From Anaerolinea sp. (GTDB lineage Bacteria > Chloroflexota > Anaerolineae > Anaerolineales > Villigracilaceae), in assembly GCA_020723805.1 (NCBI GenBank), contig DYID01000014.1, forward strand, positions 1,159 to 65,158: a stretch of DNA of 64,000 bases. Reading direction: 5' to 3'. A program made the position numbers and the translations under genes. Below the pieces are notes generated by a model. It did not search any database, had not been told where the DNA came from, and worked only from the letters and a program-made list of their open reading frames with translations. Below, piece by piece: positions 7,851-16,368 of this stretch. The stretch's first letter is position 1. Each line of letters starts with the position of its first letter.

Positions 7851-9347
7851 ATGGCAGAAGAAAAGCCCGCTCAGAGCAAAGCCGAAGAGAAGAAAGAAGA
7901 AAAGAAGGAAGAAAAGCCGACCCCCAAGGACAATCTCGTCGTCACCAAACATGCGGTGCGGATTGGCGGGAGGACCATCAAGTACACGGTCACAGCCGGG
8001 ACAATGGTGCTGAAAGAGGAGACCGCCGACCGCGAAAAGGAAGCGGAAGGCGAGAAGCCGCGCGCGCAGATTTTCTTCGTCGCCTACACCAAGGACGATG
8101 TCCGCGACCCGGCGAAACGCCCGCTCACGTTTTCCTTCAATGGCGGACCGGGCTCCTCGTCTGTGTGGCTGCACATGGGCGTACTGGGTCCGCGGCGGGT
8201 GCTGTTGAAAGGCGACGGTGAACTGCCGAAACCGCCGTTTAAGATGGTGGACAACGATTTCTCGATCCTCGACGAGACCGACCTGGTGTTCATTGACCCG
8301 ATGAGCACCGGCTACAGCCGCCCGGTGCAAGGGGAGAAGCCGAAGGAATGGCATGGCTTCAAGAAAGACATCGAGTCGGTGGGCGATTTCATCCGCCTCT
8401 ATACCACGCGCTACAACCGCTGGCTTTCGCCAAAGTTCCTCATCGGCGAATCCTACGGTACCACGCGCTCGGCGGGGCTTTCGGGCTATTTGCAGGAACG
8501 GCACGGCATGTACCTGAACGGCATCATGCTGGTCTCGGTGGTGCTCGATTTCACCACGATTGATTTCAACGTCAACAACGACCTGCCCTATATCCTCTTC
8601 CTGCCGGGTTACACCGCCACCGCCTGGTATCACAATGTCCTTCAACCCAAACGGACGTTGAAGGAGTGGCTCAAGGAGGCGGAAGAGTTTGCGCTCGGCG
8701 ATTATGCCAAAGCGCTGCTCAAGGGCGACGCGCTCACTAAAGAAGAACGCGCCGACATCGTGAAGCGCTTGTCCTATTACACCGGCATTTCGGAGCAGTT
8801 CATCGAGCGTTCCAATTTACGCATCAACGACCAGCACTACTTCAAGGAACTCCTGCGCGACCGCGGGCTGACGGTCGGACGCCTCGACAGCCGCCTCCTC
8901 GGTCGGGACCGTTTGGGCGTGACCGAACACGCGGAATATGACCCCCTGCTGACGAACATCCTGGGTCCATACACCGCCGCGTTCTACGATTACATCCGCC
9001 GCGAGTTGAAGTTCGAGTCGGATTTGCCGTATGAGATTTTGAGCCGCTTCGTCCATCCGTGGTCGTACAAGGAGTTCGAGAACGCCTATGTCAACGTGGG
9101 TGAGACGCTGCGCGCCGCAATGACCTACAACCCCTATCTCAAGGTCTTTGCCGCCAACGGCTACTACGACCTTGGCACGCCCTACTTTGCCACCGAATAC
9201 ACCTTCAATCACCTTGGTCTGGATGAACAGACGCGCAAGAACGTCTCGATGGAGTATTACGAGGCGGGGCACATGATGTACATCCACATGCCTTCGCTGA
9301 GGAAGATGAAAAAGGATTTGACGAAATTCATCAAGAGCGCGATGTAG
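7851..9347 (+). CDS. S10-family serine carboxypeptidase-like protein
   Basis: An alpha/beta-hydrolase of peptidase family S10 (498 residues). After a Lys/Glu-rich N-terminus (residues 3-25) the family signatures appear: FNGGPGSSSVW (oxyanion region), DETDLVFIDPMSTGYSR, then GESYGTTR with nucleophile Ser201. The C-terminal Asp (NGYYDLGTP) and His (YEAGHMMYIH) complete the triad. No signal peptide is visible, so unlike eukaryotic S10 enzymes it appears cytoplasmic or is exported by an unusual route. A ribosome site AAGGAG precedes the ATG. Substrate unknown. Confidence 0.93.
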   Translation: MAEEKPAQSKAEEKKEEKKEEKPTPKDNLVVTKHAVRIGGRTIKYTVTAGTMVLKEETADREKEAEGEKPRAQIFFVAYTKDDVRDPAKRPLTFSFNGGPGSSSVWLHMGVLGPRRVLLKGDGELPKPPFKMVDNDFSILDETDLVFIDPMSTGYSRPVQGEKPKEWHGFKKDIESVGDFIRLYTTRYNRWLSPKFLIGESYGTTRSAGLSGYLQERHGMYLNGIMLVSVVLDFTTIDFNVNNDLPYILFLPGYTATAWYHNVLQPKRTLKEWLKEAEEFALGDYAKALLKGDALTKEERADIVKRLSYYTGISEQFIERSNLRINDQHYFKELLRDRGLTVGRLDSRLLGRDRLGVTEHAEYDPLLTNILGPYTAAFYDYIRRELKFESDLPYEILSRFVHPWSYKEFENAYVNVGETLRAAMTYNPYLKVFAANGYYDLGTPYFATEYTFNHLGLDEQTRKNVSMEYYEAGHMMYIHMPSLRKMKKDLTKFIKSAM

Positions 9348-9372
9348 GATTCCCCGTCGGCTCTCGAATGTT

Positions 9373-9443
9373 TTAGCCACGGATTACACTGATTGACACG
9401 GATTGATGAACTCTCCGTGAAAATTCGTGAAATCCGTGGCTAA
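9373..9443. repeat. ACGGATTT-type inverted repeat between convergent genes
   Basis: A perfect 13-bp inverted repeat, TTAGCCACGGATT at 9373-9385 and AATCCGTGGCTAA at 9431-9443, with a loop that itself repeats the CACGGATT word. It lies between the convergent ends of the S10 gene and the large secreted protein. A T run follows on the + side, so it may double as a bidirectional terminator. Same family as 60821-60880. Confidence 0.75.
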
Positions 9444-9447
9444 GGTT

Positions 9448-12400
9448 TTAAGGCTCCCAGATGATGGTCACTACGCCGTAGATATACGGCTGACCGTTGA
9501 CGTATTCAATGCCGACCAGCAGAGTGCGGAAGTCGAAGAACTGGTCGCTGGCGGGTTTGTACAGGTTATAGAAGCGGATGTTCGGGTAGGGCCACGGGCG
9601 CGAGAGCGGGAAGACCTTGTCGAGGCTGTCGCAATAGGTCTCCATGTTCGGCGCATTCAGCACTTCCAGGTACTTGGGCTTGACCACAGCGTTGAACGTG
9701 CCGGTATCGGGGATGCCGCTCGGTCCGCCGCCCCAGTTATAGACCGTCGTGCTGGTGTAGATGTTTGCGGTGGCGGCTGGCGTGAAGTTGACGCCCGGTC
9801 CGTATGCCCACAGGTGCATGTTCACGCCGTGAACGGGACTTACAATCGGGCTGAGCAAACTTCCATCGGATTGATTCAGGCTCTGCTTGAACTGCCCGAT
9901 GAGCGGCAGGATGCGGGAGTCCGCGCAGAAGGCTTCGTGTGTGACGTATTCGGTCAGGTAATAGGAATTGACCCAGCCGGTCAACCCGTCATTCCTGCGG
10001 ACTTCGACCCACACGGCTCCATCCACGCTGAGGCTTGGTCCGGTGCGCATGACATCTTTCGCGTCTGACGCAAAATACCCGATGATGGGCTGACTGACGC
10101 CCGCCCCCGCGCGGATGTTGAGCACGTCATTCTCCGCCACGTTGACCACGGCATACGGTCCGATCAAGGTCGTGGGGGCAGCGAATCCATACGGCGCAAT
10201 CAGAACGCTGTGCCAGTACAGGCTGCCGTCGGCGCGCTGGGTGACGTAGAGGATGGCTTCCGTTTTGCCGTCCAAGCCCCAGCCGGCGACGTAGAGGGCG
10301 CGCGATTTGGCAGGGTCAAGTCCCATGATAGTGTAGGGGTTCGAGCCGCCCAGCAGCGCGGTCAGGTCCTTTGCGGCGTCGGGAACAAGCGTCCCGCCGA
10401 TGTGACTCGTCCGCAGATACTCGATGGCGGTCTCGGCGTTGTACACCGTCCCTTGCGACTGCCAGTAAGCGAAGATGAAGGTCTCGTTCATCAGGGGCGG
10501 CAATGCCTCGAAGTTGCGTGCGTTCAACGTGTTCACGATGGTTTGAGCGAAGGCGGCGGGATCGGGCAAAGGCGTGAGGGTGGCAGTGGGAGGCGGGAGA
10601 GGCGTGTCGGTGGGGGTGGGAGGAACAGGCTGTCCGCCGGAGAGAAGCGTCCAGGTGTAGCCGCCGTCCAGGGTCCGATAGAGAAGCGTGGTTTCGTTCG
10701 AGGGGGCGCGGATTGCCCAGCCGGTGGTCGGGGAGACGAAGTCCAGCCCGCGGAAATTTTCGCTGAGATTGATGTTGGGGGTGATGGTCATCCAACTGCC
10801 GCCGCCGTTGGTGGTGACGTGGAAGACGTTCGACCAGTCCCAACTGATGGCGTGGTTCATGGAGGTGATGTCGGTGTGTTCGGCGCTGCGGGCGAAGGCG
10901 GGAGAGGGTGTCCAGGTGTTGCCGCCGTCGCGGGTGGTGTAGAGGAAGAGGTCACGCATGCCCGTGTCGAGCCTCAACATCCAAGCCGGCAGAACTGCTT
11001 CGTTGGCGTTGAAGAACGTCGGCGCGGTGGTGGTGATGTAGGCGGATTCGTAGCCGGCAGGCAGCGCCAGAGGCAGCCGCGACCAAGTGACGCCGCTGTC
11101 GGTGGTTTTGTAGAAGTAGAAGTAGCCCTCGGTTGGCGTTTCGCCGCCGATCCAGCCGGTGGTCGCGCTGCTAAACGTGATGCCGTTCTTGTGTCCGCCA
11201 AGCGGCAGTGTGTTGCTCGAACCTGGCACGGTGGGATCGTTGTCGTAGGTCTTCGTCCAGGTTGCGCCGCCGTCGGTGGTTTTGTAGAGGGCGACGGATT
11301 GTTTGTTCATCGCCGCGCCGGTGATTTGGAAGACGTAGCCGGTGTTTTCATCGAGGAATTGGATGGTGCCGCCGTCGAACGGCACGCTGAACTGACTCCA
11401 TGTCGCGCCGCCGTTGGTGGTGTGATAGAGCGTGCGGGTGCGGCTGATGACCCAGCCGCTGTTGGCAGAGGGGAAGGTTGCGCCGCCGGGCTGAATGTTC
11501 GGCAGGACGTTGTACCAGGTGACGCCGCCGTCGGTGGTGCGCAGGACGGCGTCATTGCTCACTGCCCAGCCGTTGGAAGAATCGCGCATGTACAGGTTGC
11601 GGAGGATGGGATTGAAGACCGGCGTGCCGGGAACGGCGATGGAGGTGGAGGTGGGCGTAGGCGGCTGAGGGGTGAGGGTGGGCGGAATCGGCGTGAGGGT
11701 GGGAGCGGTCCCGCCGCCTTTGCGGACGATCATCGGTCCGCCCCAGCGGACGCGGTCGCCGCTGGCGGTGCCCGTGGCAAGGATGGTCAGGATGAAGCGC
11801 ACGCTTCGCCCCGCCAGAGGCGTGAGGTCCACGTCGGCGGTGTAGTTTTTACCGTCGTTCTGTTCGCGCCACTGCCAGAAGTTGAAGATGCCGCCGTTGG
11901 GGGTCATGTAATCGAGGCGGAAGGTGACGTAGCAGGCGGCGCCATAGTCGCAGCCCACGACCGTGCGGAAACGGTCACCGGGCTGGACGGTGAAGGCGGG
12001 ATAAAAGCCCTGAATGTAGCCGTTGTATTTGTTTTCGGGTGACATCAACAGAGTGGGCAGAGGTCCCATGGTGCCGTCTTCGAGGTGGGAGAAACCATCG
12101 GCGAGGACGAAGCCCCTGCGGTCGCCGGCGGTGCCGGGGCAGGGCAGCGCTCCTGCGCCGCTCTTCCACTGGGCGGAGCAGGCGTTAAGCCAGAAGTCGT
12201 AGCCCATTTCCTGCGGCGGGCTGCCTGCCACGTTGATTTCCACCCAGAAGGGTTTGGAGGCGTCTGCGCCGATGCCGAAGAGTTTGCCGCCGGCGTTGGC
12301 GAGAATCCAATAGCCGCGATAGTTGCCCGGCGCAGCAGGGGCAACCATGTTGACGGTCACGTCCACGGTTTCGCCGGGATAGACGAAGTAGGGCATGGGA

Positions 12401-13620
12401 ACGGCGGCTTGCGCGTTCATCAGTTCGCCGCTGTAATAGGTGATGCGGTAGTCTTTCGTCCAGGTGCAGGAGCCGGCGTTTTTCAGCCGCCAGGTTTTGG
12501 AGAACGCCGCGCCGGGCGCAAAGGTGGTGCCGTCGGGGACGTTGACATCGGTGATGAAGGCGGCGCGGTCACAGCCGAGAGGCACGAGCGTGGGGGGCGG
12601 AGGCGTAATCGGCGTTGGAGTGGCTGTGAGAGGCGGGAGCGGGGTGAGGGTCGGGGGAGGAAGCGGAGGTTGTCCTCCGCCGGGGCGGATGATGCGCGGC
12701 GATCCCCAGATGGCGCGGTCGCCGCGCGCCAATCCGCTGGAGAGGAGCAGGAAGACGAAGCGGACTTTTTGTCCGGCGAGGGCGCTCAGGTCGAGGCTGG
12801 CGCGGTAGAAGCGTTTGTCGTGCGCTTCTTTCCAGGACCAGAGAGTCTTTTGCACGCCGTTGGGGAGCAGGTAGTCAATGCGAAAGGTGACGTAACAGCC
12901 GGTTGCGCCGAACTCGCAGTTGACGAGGGTTTGCAGTTGGTCGCCCTGCTGAACTTGAAATTCGGGGTAGGTTGCCTGGATGTAGCCGTTGTATTTGTTT
13001 TGCGGCACGACCAGCAGACCGGGCAGGGAATCGAAGGAGTCGTCCTCGAGGTGCGGCTTGTCCACCATATAGGCAAAGCCGCGGCTGTCGCCGCTGGTGC
13101 CGGGGAAGGGCAGTGTGCCTGCGCCGCTCTTCCATTGGGCGTAGGGCGCGTTGGCGACGAAGTCATAGATGACTGCACTCGCCGCCACTACGTTGATGTC
13201 CACCCAGAAGGCGTCGTTCCCTGAAGCGCCGATGCCGAACTGCACGCCCGCAGCGTTGGCGAACTTCCACAAACTCTTATAGTGACCGGGCGTCGCCGGC
13301 GCGGTGAGGGGGACGGAAATATCGAGCATCTGTCCCGGCGCCACGTTGACGGGGATGTTGACCGAGGTCACAGCGCCCATGGAATCTCCGCCCACATACA
13401 CCAGCCGATAAGTTGTTGTCCATGTGCATGTGCCGGCGTTCATGAACCGCCAGGTCTTGGTAAATGATGCGCCCGGCGCGAAAGCCGCTCCATCTGGAAC
13501 GGTGATGTCCGAAACGAATTGTGCTTGATTGCAAAGGGCGGCGGCGTGCGCCGCTGGTATTGTTTGTGCCAGTAACATTCCCCCAAGCAAGACCATGCTC
13601 AACAGTTTTTGCTTGAACAT
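9448..13620 (-). CDS. Large secreted modular protein: two Ig-like modules, YCF48-like repeats, SH3-like domain
   Basis: A 1390-residue exported protein. It has a cleavable signal peptide (to about residue 27, AAHAA) and an AGGAGG ribosome site. Modules in order: Ig-like N_BRCA1_IG (about 30-135); an unnamed beta-rich domain (about 150-315; YDF...QWKSGAGTLPFPG, GYIQATYP); Pro/Thr linker; second Ig-like (about 350-460); second copy of the unnamed domain (about 475-640); linker; at least seven YCF48/BNR-type repeats (about 665-1035; TTDGGVTW, TTNGGATW, RTLDGGYTW); linker; an NTF2-like stretch (about 1060-1165); an SH3-like domain (about 1175-1240; LNIRAGAG, GWVNSYYL); and a C-terminal domain. 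It probably forms a cell-surface or extracellular scaffold. No catalytic motif seen. Confidence 0.9.
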   Translation of the reverse strand: MFKQKLLSMVLLGGMLLAQTIPAAHAAALCNQAQFVSDITVPDGAAFAPGASFTKTWRFMNAGTCTWTTTYRLVYVGGDSMGAVTSVNIPVNVAPGQMLDISVPLTAPATPGHYKSLWKFANAAGVQFGIGASGNDAFWVDINVVAASAVIYDFVANAPYAQWKSGAGTLPFPGTSGDSRGFAYMVDKPHLEDDSFDSLPGLLVVPQNKYNGYIQATYPEFQVQQGDQLQTLVNCEFGATGCYVTFRIDYLLPNGVQKTLWSWKEAHDKRFYRASLDLSALAGQKVRFVFLLLSSGLARGDRAIWGSPRIIRPGGGQPPLPPPTLTPLPPLTATPTPITPPPPTLVPLGCDRAAFITDVNVPDGTTFAPGAAFSKTWRLKNAGSCTWTKDYRITYYSGELMNAQAAVPMPYFVYPGETVDVTVNMVAPAAPGNYRGYWILANAGGKLFGIGADASKPFWVEINVAGSPPQEMGYDFWLNACSAQWKSGAGALPCPGTAGDRRGFVLADGFSHLEDGTMGPLPTLLMSPENKYNGYIQGFYPAFTVQPGDRFRTVVGCDYGAACYVTFRLDYMTPNGGIFNFWQWREQNDGKNYTADVDLTPLAGRSVRFILTILATGTASGDRVRWGGPMIVRKGGGTAPTLTPIPPTLTPQPPTPTSTSIAVPGTPVFNPILRNLYMRDSSNGWAVSNDAVLRTTDGGVTWYNVLPNIQPGGATFPSANSGWVISRTRTLYHTTNGGATWSQFSVPFDGGTIQFLDENTGYVFQITGAAMNKQSVALYKTTDGGATWTKTYDNDPTVPGSSNTLPLGGHKNGITFSSATTGWIGGETPTEGYFYFYKTTDSGVTWSRLPLALPAGYESAYITTTAPTFFNANEAVLPAWMLRLDTGMRDLFLYTTRDGGNTWTPSPAFARSAEHTDITSMNHAISWDWSNVFHVTTNGGGSWMTITPNINLSENFRGLDFVSPTTGWAIRAPSNETTLLYRTLDGGYTWTLLSGGQPVPPTPTDTPLPPPTATLTPLPDPAAFAQTIVNTLNARNFEALPPLMNETFIFAYWQSQGTVYNAETAIEYLRTSHIGGTLVPDAAKDLTALLGGSNPYTIMGLDPAKSRALYVAGWGLDGKTEAILYVTQRADGSLYWHSVLIAPYGFAAPTTLIGPYAVVNVAENDVLNIRAGAGVSQPIIGYFASDAKDVMRTGPSLSVDGAVWVEVRRNDGLTGWVNSYYLTEYVTHEAFCADSRILPLIGQFKQSLNQSDGSLLSPIVSPVHGVNMHLWAYGPGVNFTPAATANIYTSTTVYNWGGGPSGIPDTGTFNAVVKPKYLEVLNAPNMETYCDSLDKVFPLSRPWPYPNIRFYNLYKPASDQFFDFRTLLVGIEYVNGQPYIYGVVTIIWEP

Positions 13621-13783
13621 GGAAAACCTCCTGCGGAGACGTGAACACGTCCCGACAATTTATCATTGCACGAAGCAGATTTCCCGGCATTAAAAAAGCC
13701 GTCCTGCTGCATGACAATTTCGATGCAAAAATTCGGCGAAATCTGTTGTAAAATCCCCGCACAACTTGCATTTTGGAGCATCC

Positions 13784-14848
13784 ATGAATCTCGACGATCT
13801 TGCCTTCTTCAAACAACTCGACACCCTCAACATGTTGGGAGAAATTGACAACCTGCCCGACCAACTTGGCTTTGCGTATCAATTGGGTCTTAAACATCCG
13901 CTTCCTGAGTGGAAAGACATCCGCCAGGTGATCATCGCCGGCATGGGCGGATCTGCCATCGGCGCCGACCTGCTCGCCGCGTATAGCGCTTCACTCGCCC
14001 CGATACCTGTCTCTGTTCACCGAGACTATGGACTCCCCCTCTTTGCGCGCGGCGAAGAGACGCTGGTCATTTGCTCCTCGCACTCCGGCAACACCGAAGA
14101 GACGCTGGACGCCTTCGAAGCCGCGCGCAAAGCCGGCTGCCGAGTCATCGCCGTTTGCACGGGCGGTGAACTGGCAAAACGCGCCAGGGCGGCGGGCGTT
14201 CCCGTCTGGACGTTCGACCACGCCGGTCAGCCGCGCGCCGCGGTGGGATTTTCGTTTGGTCTGCTGTTGGCGATGTTCCAGCGTTTGGGCTTTTTGCCCG
14301 ACCAAGCCGCCGCCGTGAACGAGACGCTCGACGCAATGAGGCAGATTCAACAACACCTGCGGGCGGAGGTCCCCGCCGCGAACAATCCCGCCAAACGTTA
14401 CGCCGGTCAACTGGTGGGGCGGTGGGTGACGATCGTGGGGTCGGGGATGCTCAGTGTGGTTGCCCGCCGCTGGAAGGGACAGTTGAATGAGGTCGCCAAA
14501 GCCGCCGCCAATTTCGAGTTCATCCCCGAAGCGAACCATAACACCCTGGCAGGCACGCTCAACCCACAGGATGTACTCAACGCGCACACAATGACGATCT
14601 TCCTCCAATCCGCCTCCGACCATCCGCGCAACCGCCTGCGCCTCGAATTGACCCGTCGAGCCTACATGCTCGAAGGCTTGAACACCGATTTCATCGAGGC
14701 GCGCGGCAATCATCCGCTTGCCCACATGTGGACGCTGATTCTGTTCGGCGATTACATGGCGTACTATCTGGCGATGGCATACGGTGTGGACCCGACCCCC
14801 ATTCAGGCGCTGGTGGAATTCAAGAAAGCGATGGCAGAGGCAAAGTAG
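13784..14848 (+). CDS. Bifunctional phosphoglucose/phosphomannose isomerase
   Basis: Interconverts glucose-6-P, fructose-6-P and mannose-6-P, feeding sugar-nucleotide synthesis for the polysaccharide genes downstream. The 354 residues show two SIS folds: GMGGSAIGADLL near the N-terminus, SSHSGNTEETLDAF for phosphate binding, and the C-terminal IPEANHNTL with the catalytic Glu and His, ending RGNHPLAHM. Length fits the archaeal/Chloroflexota PGI/PMI group rather than classical Pgi. The start ATG follows GGAG by seven bases; an ATG 18 bases upstream lacks a ribosome site. A TAAAAT box at 13749-13754 may be its -10. Confidence 0.92.
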   Translation: MNLDDLAFFKQLDTLNMLGEIDNLPDQLGFAYQLGLKHPLPEWKDIRQVIIAGMGGSAIGADLLAAYSASLAPIPVSVHRDYGLPLFARGEETLVICSSHSGNTEETLDAFEAARKAGCRVIAVCTGGELAKRARAAGVPVWTFDHAGQPRAAVGFSFGLLLAMFQRLGFLPDQAAAVNETLDAMRQIQQHLRAEVPAANNPAKRYAGQLVGRWVTIVGSGMLSVVARRWKGQLNEVAKAAANFEFIPEANHNTLAGTLNPQDVLNAHTMTIFLQSASDHPRNRLRLELTRRAYMLEGLNTDFIEARGNHPLAHMWTLILFGDYMAYYLAMAYGVDPTPIQALVEFKKAMAEAK

Positions 14849-14890
14849 CGCGGCATTAATATCGCGCTGCCGCCAAAGCTCTTCAAGGCA

Positions 14891-15487
14891 TTAACTTTCC
14901 AGCGTGATGTACTTTTTGCGCGGCTTGATGCCCCCGAACCCCTCGAACATTCCCTTGATGGCTTTGATGTCCGCTTCGATATCGTCGGTGGGGTAAAAGG
15001 GCTGCGGGTGAATGCGGACGATTTTGTGCCTGCCATCCACCGCCGCCATGACGATGGGAATCCCTGCGCCTTTGGCGATGTGATAGAAACCGCGCTTCCA
15101 ATCTGCCACGTACCCGCGCGTCCCTTCCGGCGTGATGGTCAGAATGAAGCGGTCTTCCTTGTTGATGGCGGCGACCATCTGGTCCACCAGCCCGGTAGGC
15201 TTCTTGCGGTCCACCGGGTAACCGCCGCAATAGCGGAAGAACCAGCCCAGCGGCGAACGGAACAACTCCGCCTTGCCCATAAAGCGGACATCCGCCCGCA
15301 GGGTGAACGCCACGCCGAGGAACAGCACAAAGTCCCAGTTGGAGGTGTGCGGCGCGCCAATCAGGATGAATTTCGGCAGGTCGGCGAGTTTCCCGTCCAC
15401 GCGCCAGCCTGCCAGCCGCATCAGCAGGCGCGCCAGCAGGTGCAGCAGAAAACTGAGAATTGGGGTGTTGAAGATGGTGGTTTTCAT
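14891..15487 (-). CDS. 1-acyl-glycerol-3-phosphate acyltransferase-like protein
   Basis: PlsC-type membrane-associated acyltransferase (198 residues). Motif I (PHTSNWDFVLF, the HX4D catalytic pair) and the glycerophosphate-binding PEGTRG motif are both present, after one N-terminal hydrophobic stretch (FNTPILSFLLHLLARLLM). It is shorter than classical PlsC and resembles the group annotated as glycerol acyltransferase, so the acceptor could be a lipid or a glycolipid. It is divergently arranged with the sulfotransferase starting at 15519; the 31-bp space must hold both start regions. Confidence 0.85.
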   Translation of the reverse strand: MKTTIFNTPILSFLLHLLARLLMRLAGWRVDGKLADLPKFILIGAPHTSNWDFVLFLGVAFTLRADVRFMGKAELFRSPLGWFFRYCGGYPVDRKKPTGLVDQMVAAINKEDRFILTITPEGTRGYVADWKRGFYHIAKGAGIPIVMAAVDGRHKIVRIHPQPFYPTDDIEADIKAIKGMFEGFGGIKPRKKYITLES

Positions 15488-15518
15488 GGTGAGAAAGTAT
15501 GGTTAAATACTTGCTTGT

Positions 15519-16367
15519 ATGAACTTGAAATCGTTTCTCCGCTTCACAGTGTATCACAGTGAAAAGACTTTGCAGCGCCTGCGTTTCCCTTCCCAACCCG
15601 CCGACCTGCCCATCCTGTTGGGCATTTCTTTTCCCAAGAGCGGCACGCACCTGCTCGACCAAATCCTGCTTGGTTTTTCAAACGTCGCGCCGTATGCGCG
15701 GCGGCTGCACTCCTTCTATGCCGAATATGAGGGCGAAAGCGGAAGGAAGCGTTCTCCTCAACAAGCCCTCGACTGGCTCGATTCCCTCCGCCCGCGCGAT
15801 ATTGCCTCGGCTCATCTCTTTGCCCGCGCGGAGGCGGTGGAGCGGGTTTGCTCGCCCCGCTTCCTCCCGTACTTCATCTTTCGCGACCCGCGCGATGTGG
15901 TGGTTTCGCATGTCTTTTACGTCACCGATATGGAGCCGCACCACGTTCATCACGCCTACTACAAGTCCCTGCCCGATTTCGAGGCGCGGCTCAAGGTCAG
16001 CATTTTGGGGCGTCCCGATGCCGGCATCGAGTTTCCGAATATTGCCGAACGATTCGCTCCCTACCTGGGCTGGCTGGATCAGCCTGAAGTGTTGACCATG
16101 CACTTCGAAGATTTGATTCAGGACCGGGTGCGGGCATTGAACCGCCTCCTCGACCATTTCCTCACCCGCGTCCCGCTTCAGACGCCCCGCAGCCTGATCC
16201 TCGAGTCCCTTGAATCTTCCATCAACCCAGCCAAATCTCCCACCTTTCGCGCCGGGCGAACCGGCGAATGGAAGAAGTACTTCACGGAAACACACAAAAA
16301 GATTTTCAAGGACGTTGGCGGGGATTTGTTGATACGTTTGGGATACGAAAAGGACAACAACTGGTGA
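15519..16367 (+). CDS. Sulfotransferase family protein
   Basis: Predicted PAPS-dependent sulfotransferase (282 residues). The 5'-phosphosulfate-binding loop is visible as FPKSGTHLLDQ (Lys40), and the 3'-phosphate site as FRDPRDVVVS. A C-terminal GRTGEWKKYFTETHKKIF segment matches the family end. It opens the plus-strand polysaccharide locus and is followed after one base by the next gene. Likely acceptors are surface glycans or glycolipids. No ribosome site is obvious; TTAAAT lies ten bases before the ATG. A second, distant sulfotransferase closes the locus at 31025. Confidence 0.88.
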   Translation: MNLKSFLRFTVYHSEKTLQRLRFPSQPADLPILLGISFPKSGTHLLDQILLGFSNVAPYARRLHSFYAEYEGESGRKRSPQQALDWLDSLRPRDIASAHLFARAEAVERVCSPRFLPYFIFRDPRDVVVSHVFYVTDMEPHHVHHAYYKSLPDFEARLKVSILGRPDAGIEFPNIAERFAPYLGWLDQPEVLTMHFEDLIQDRVRALNRLLDHFLTRVPLQTPRSLILESLESSINPAKSPTFRAGRTGEWKKYFTETHKKIFKDVGGDLLIRLGYEKDNNW

Positions 16368-16368
16368 T

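Noticed and set aside
10210-12042. 610-codon open frame on the + strand, antisense to the large secreted protein
   Set aside because: Composition is Gly/Arg/Val-rich shadow sequence without a ribosome site or motif; the minus-strand frame has signal peptide, domains and repeats.
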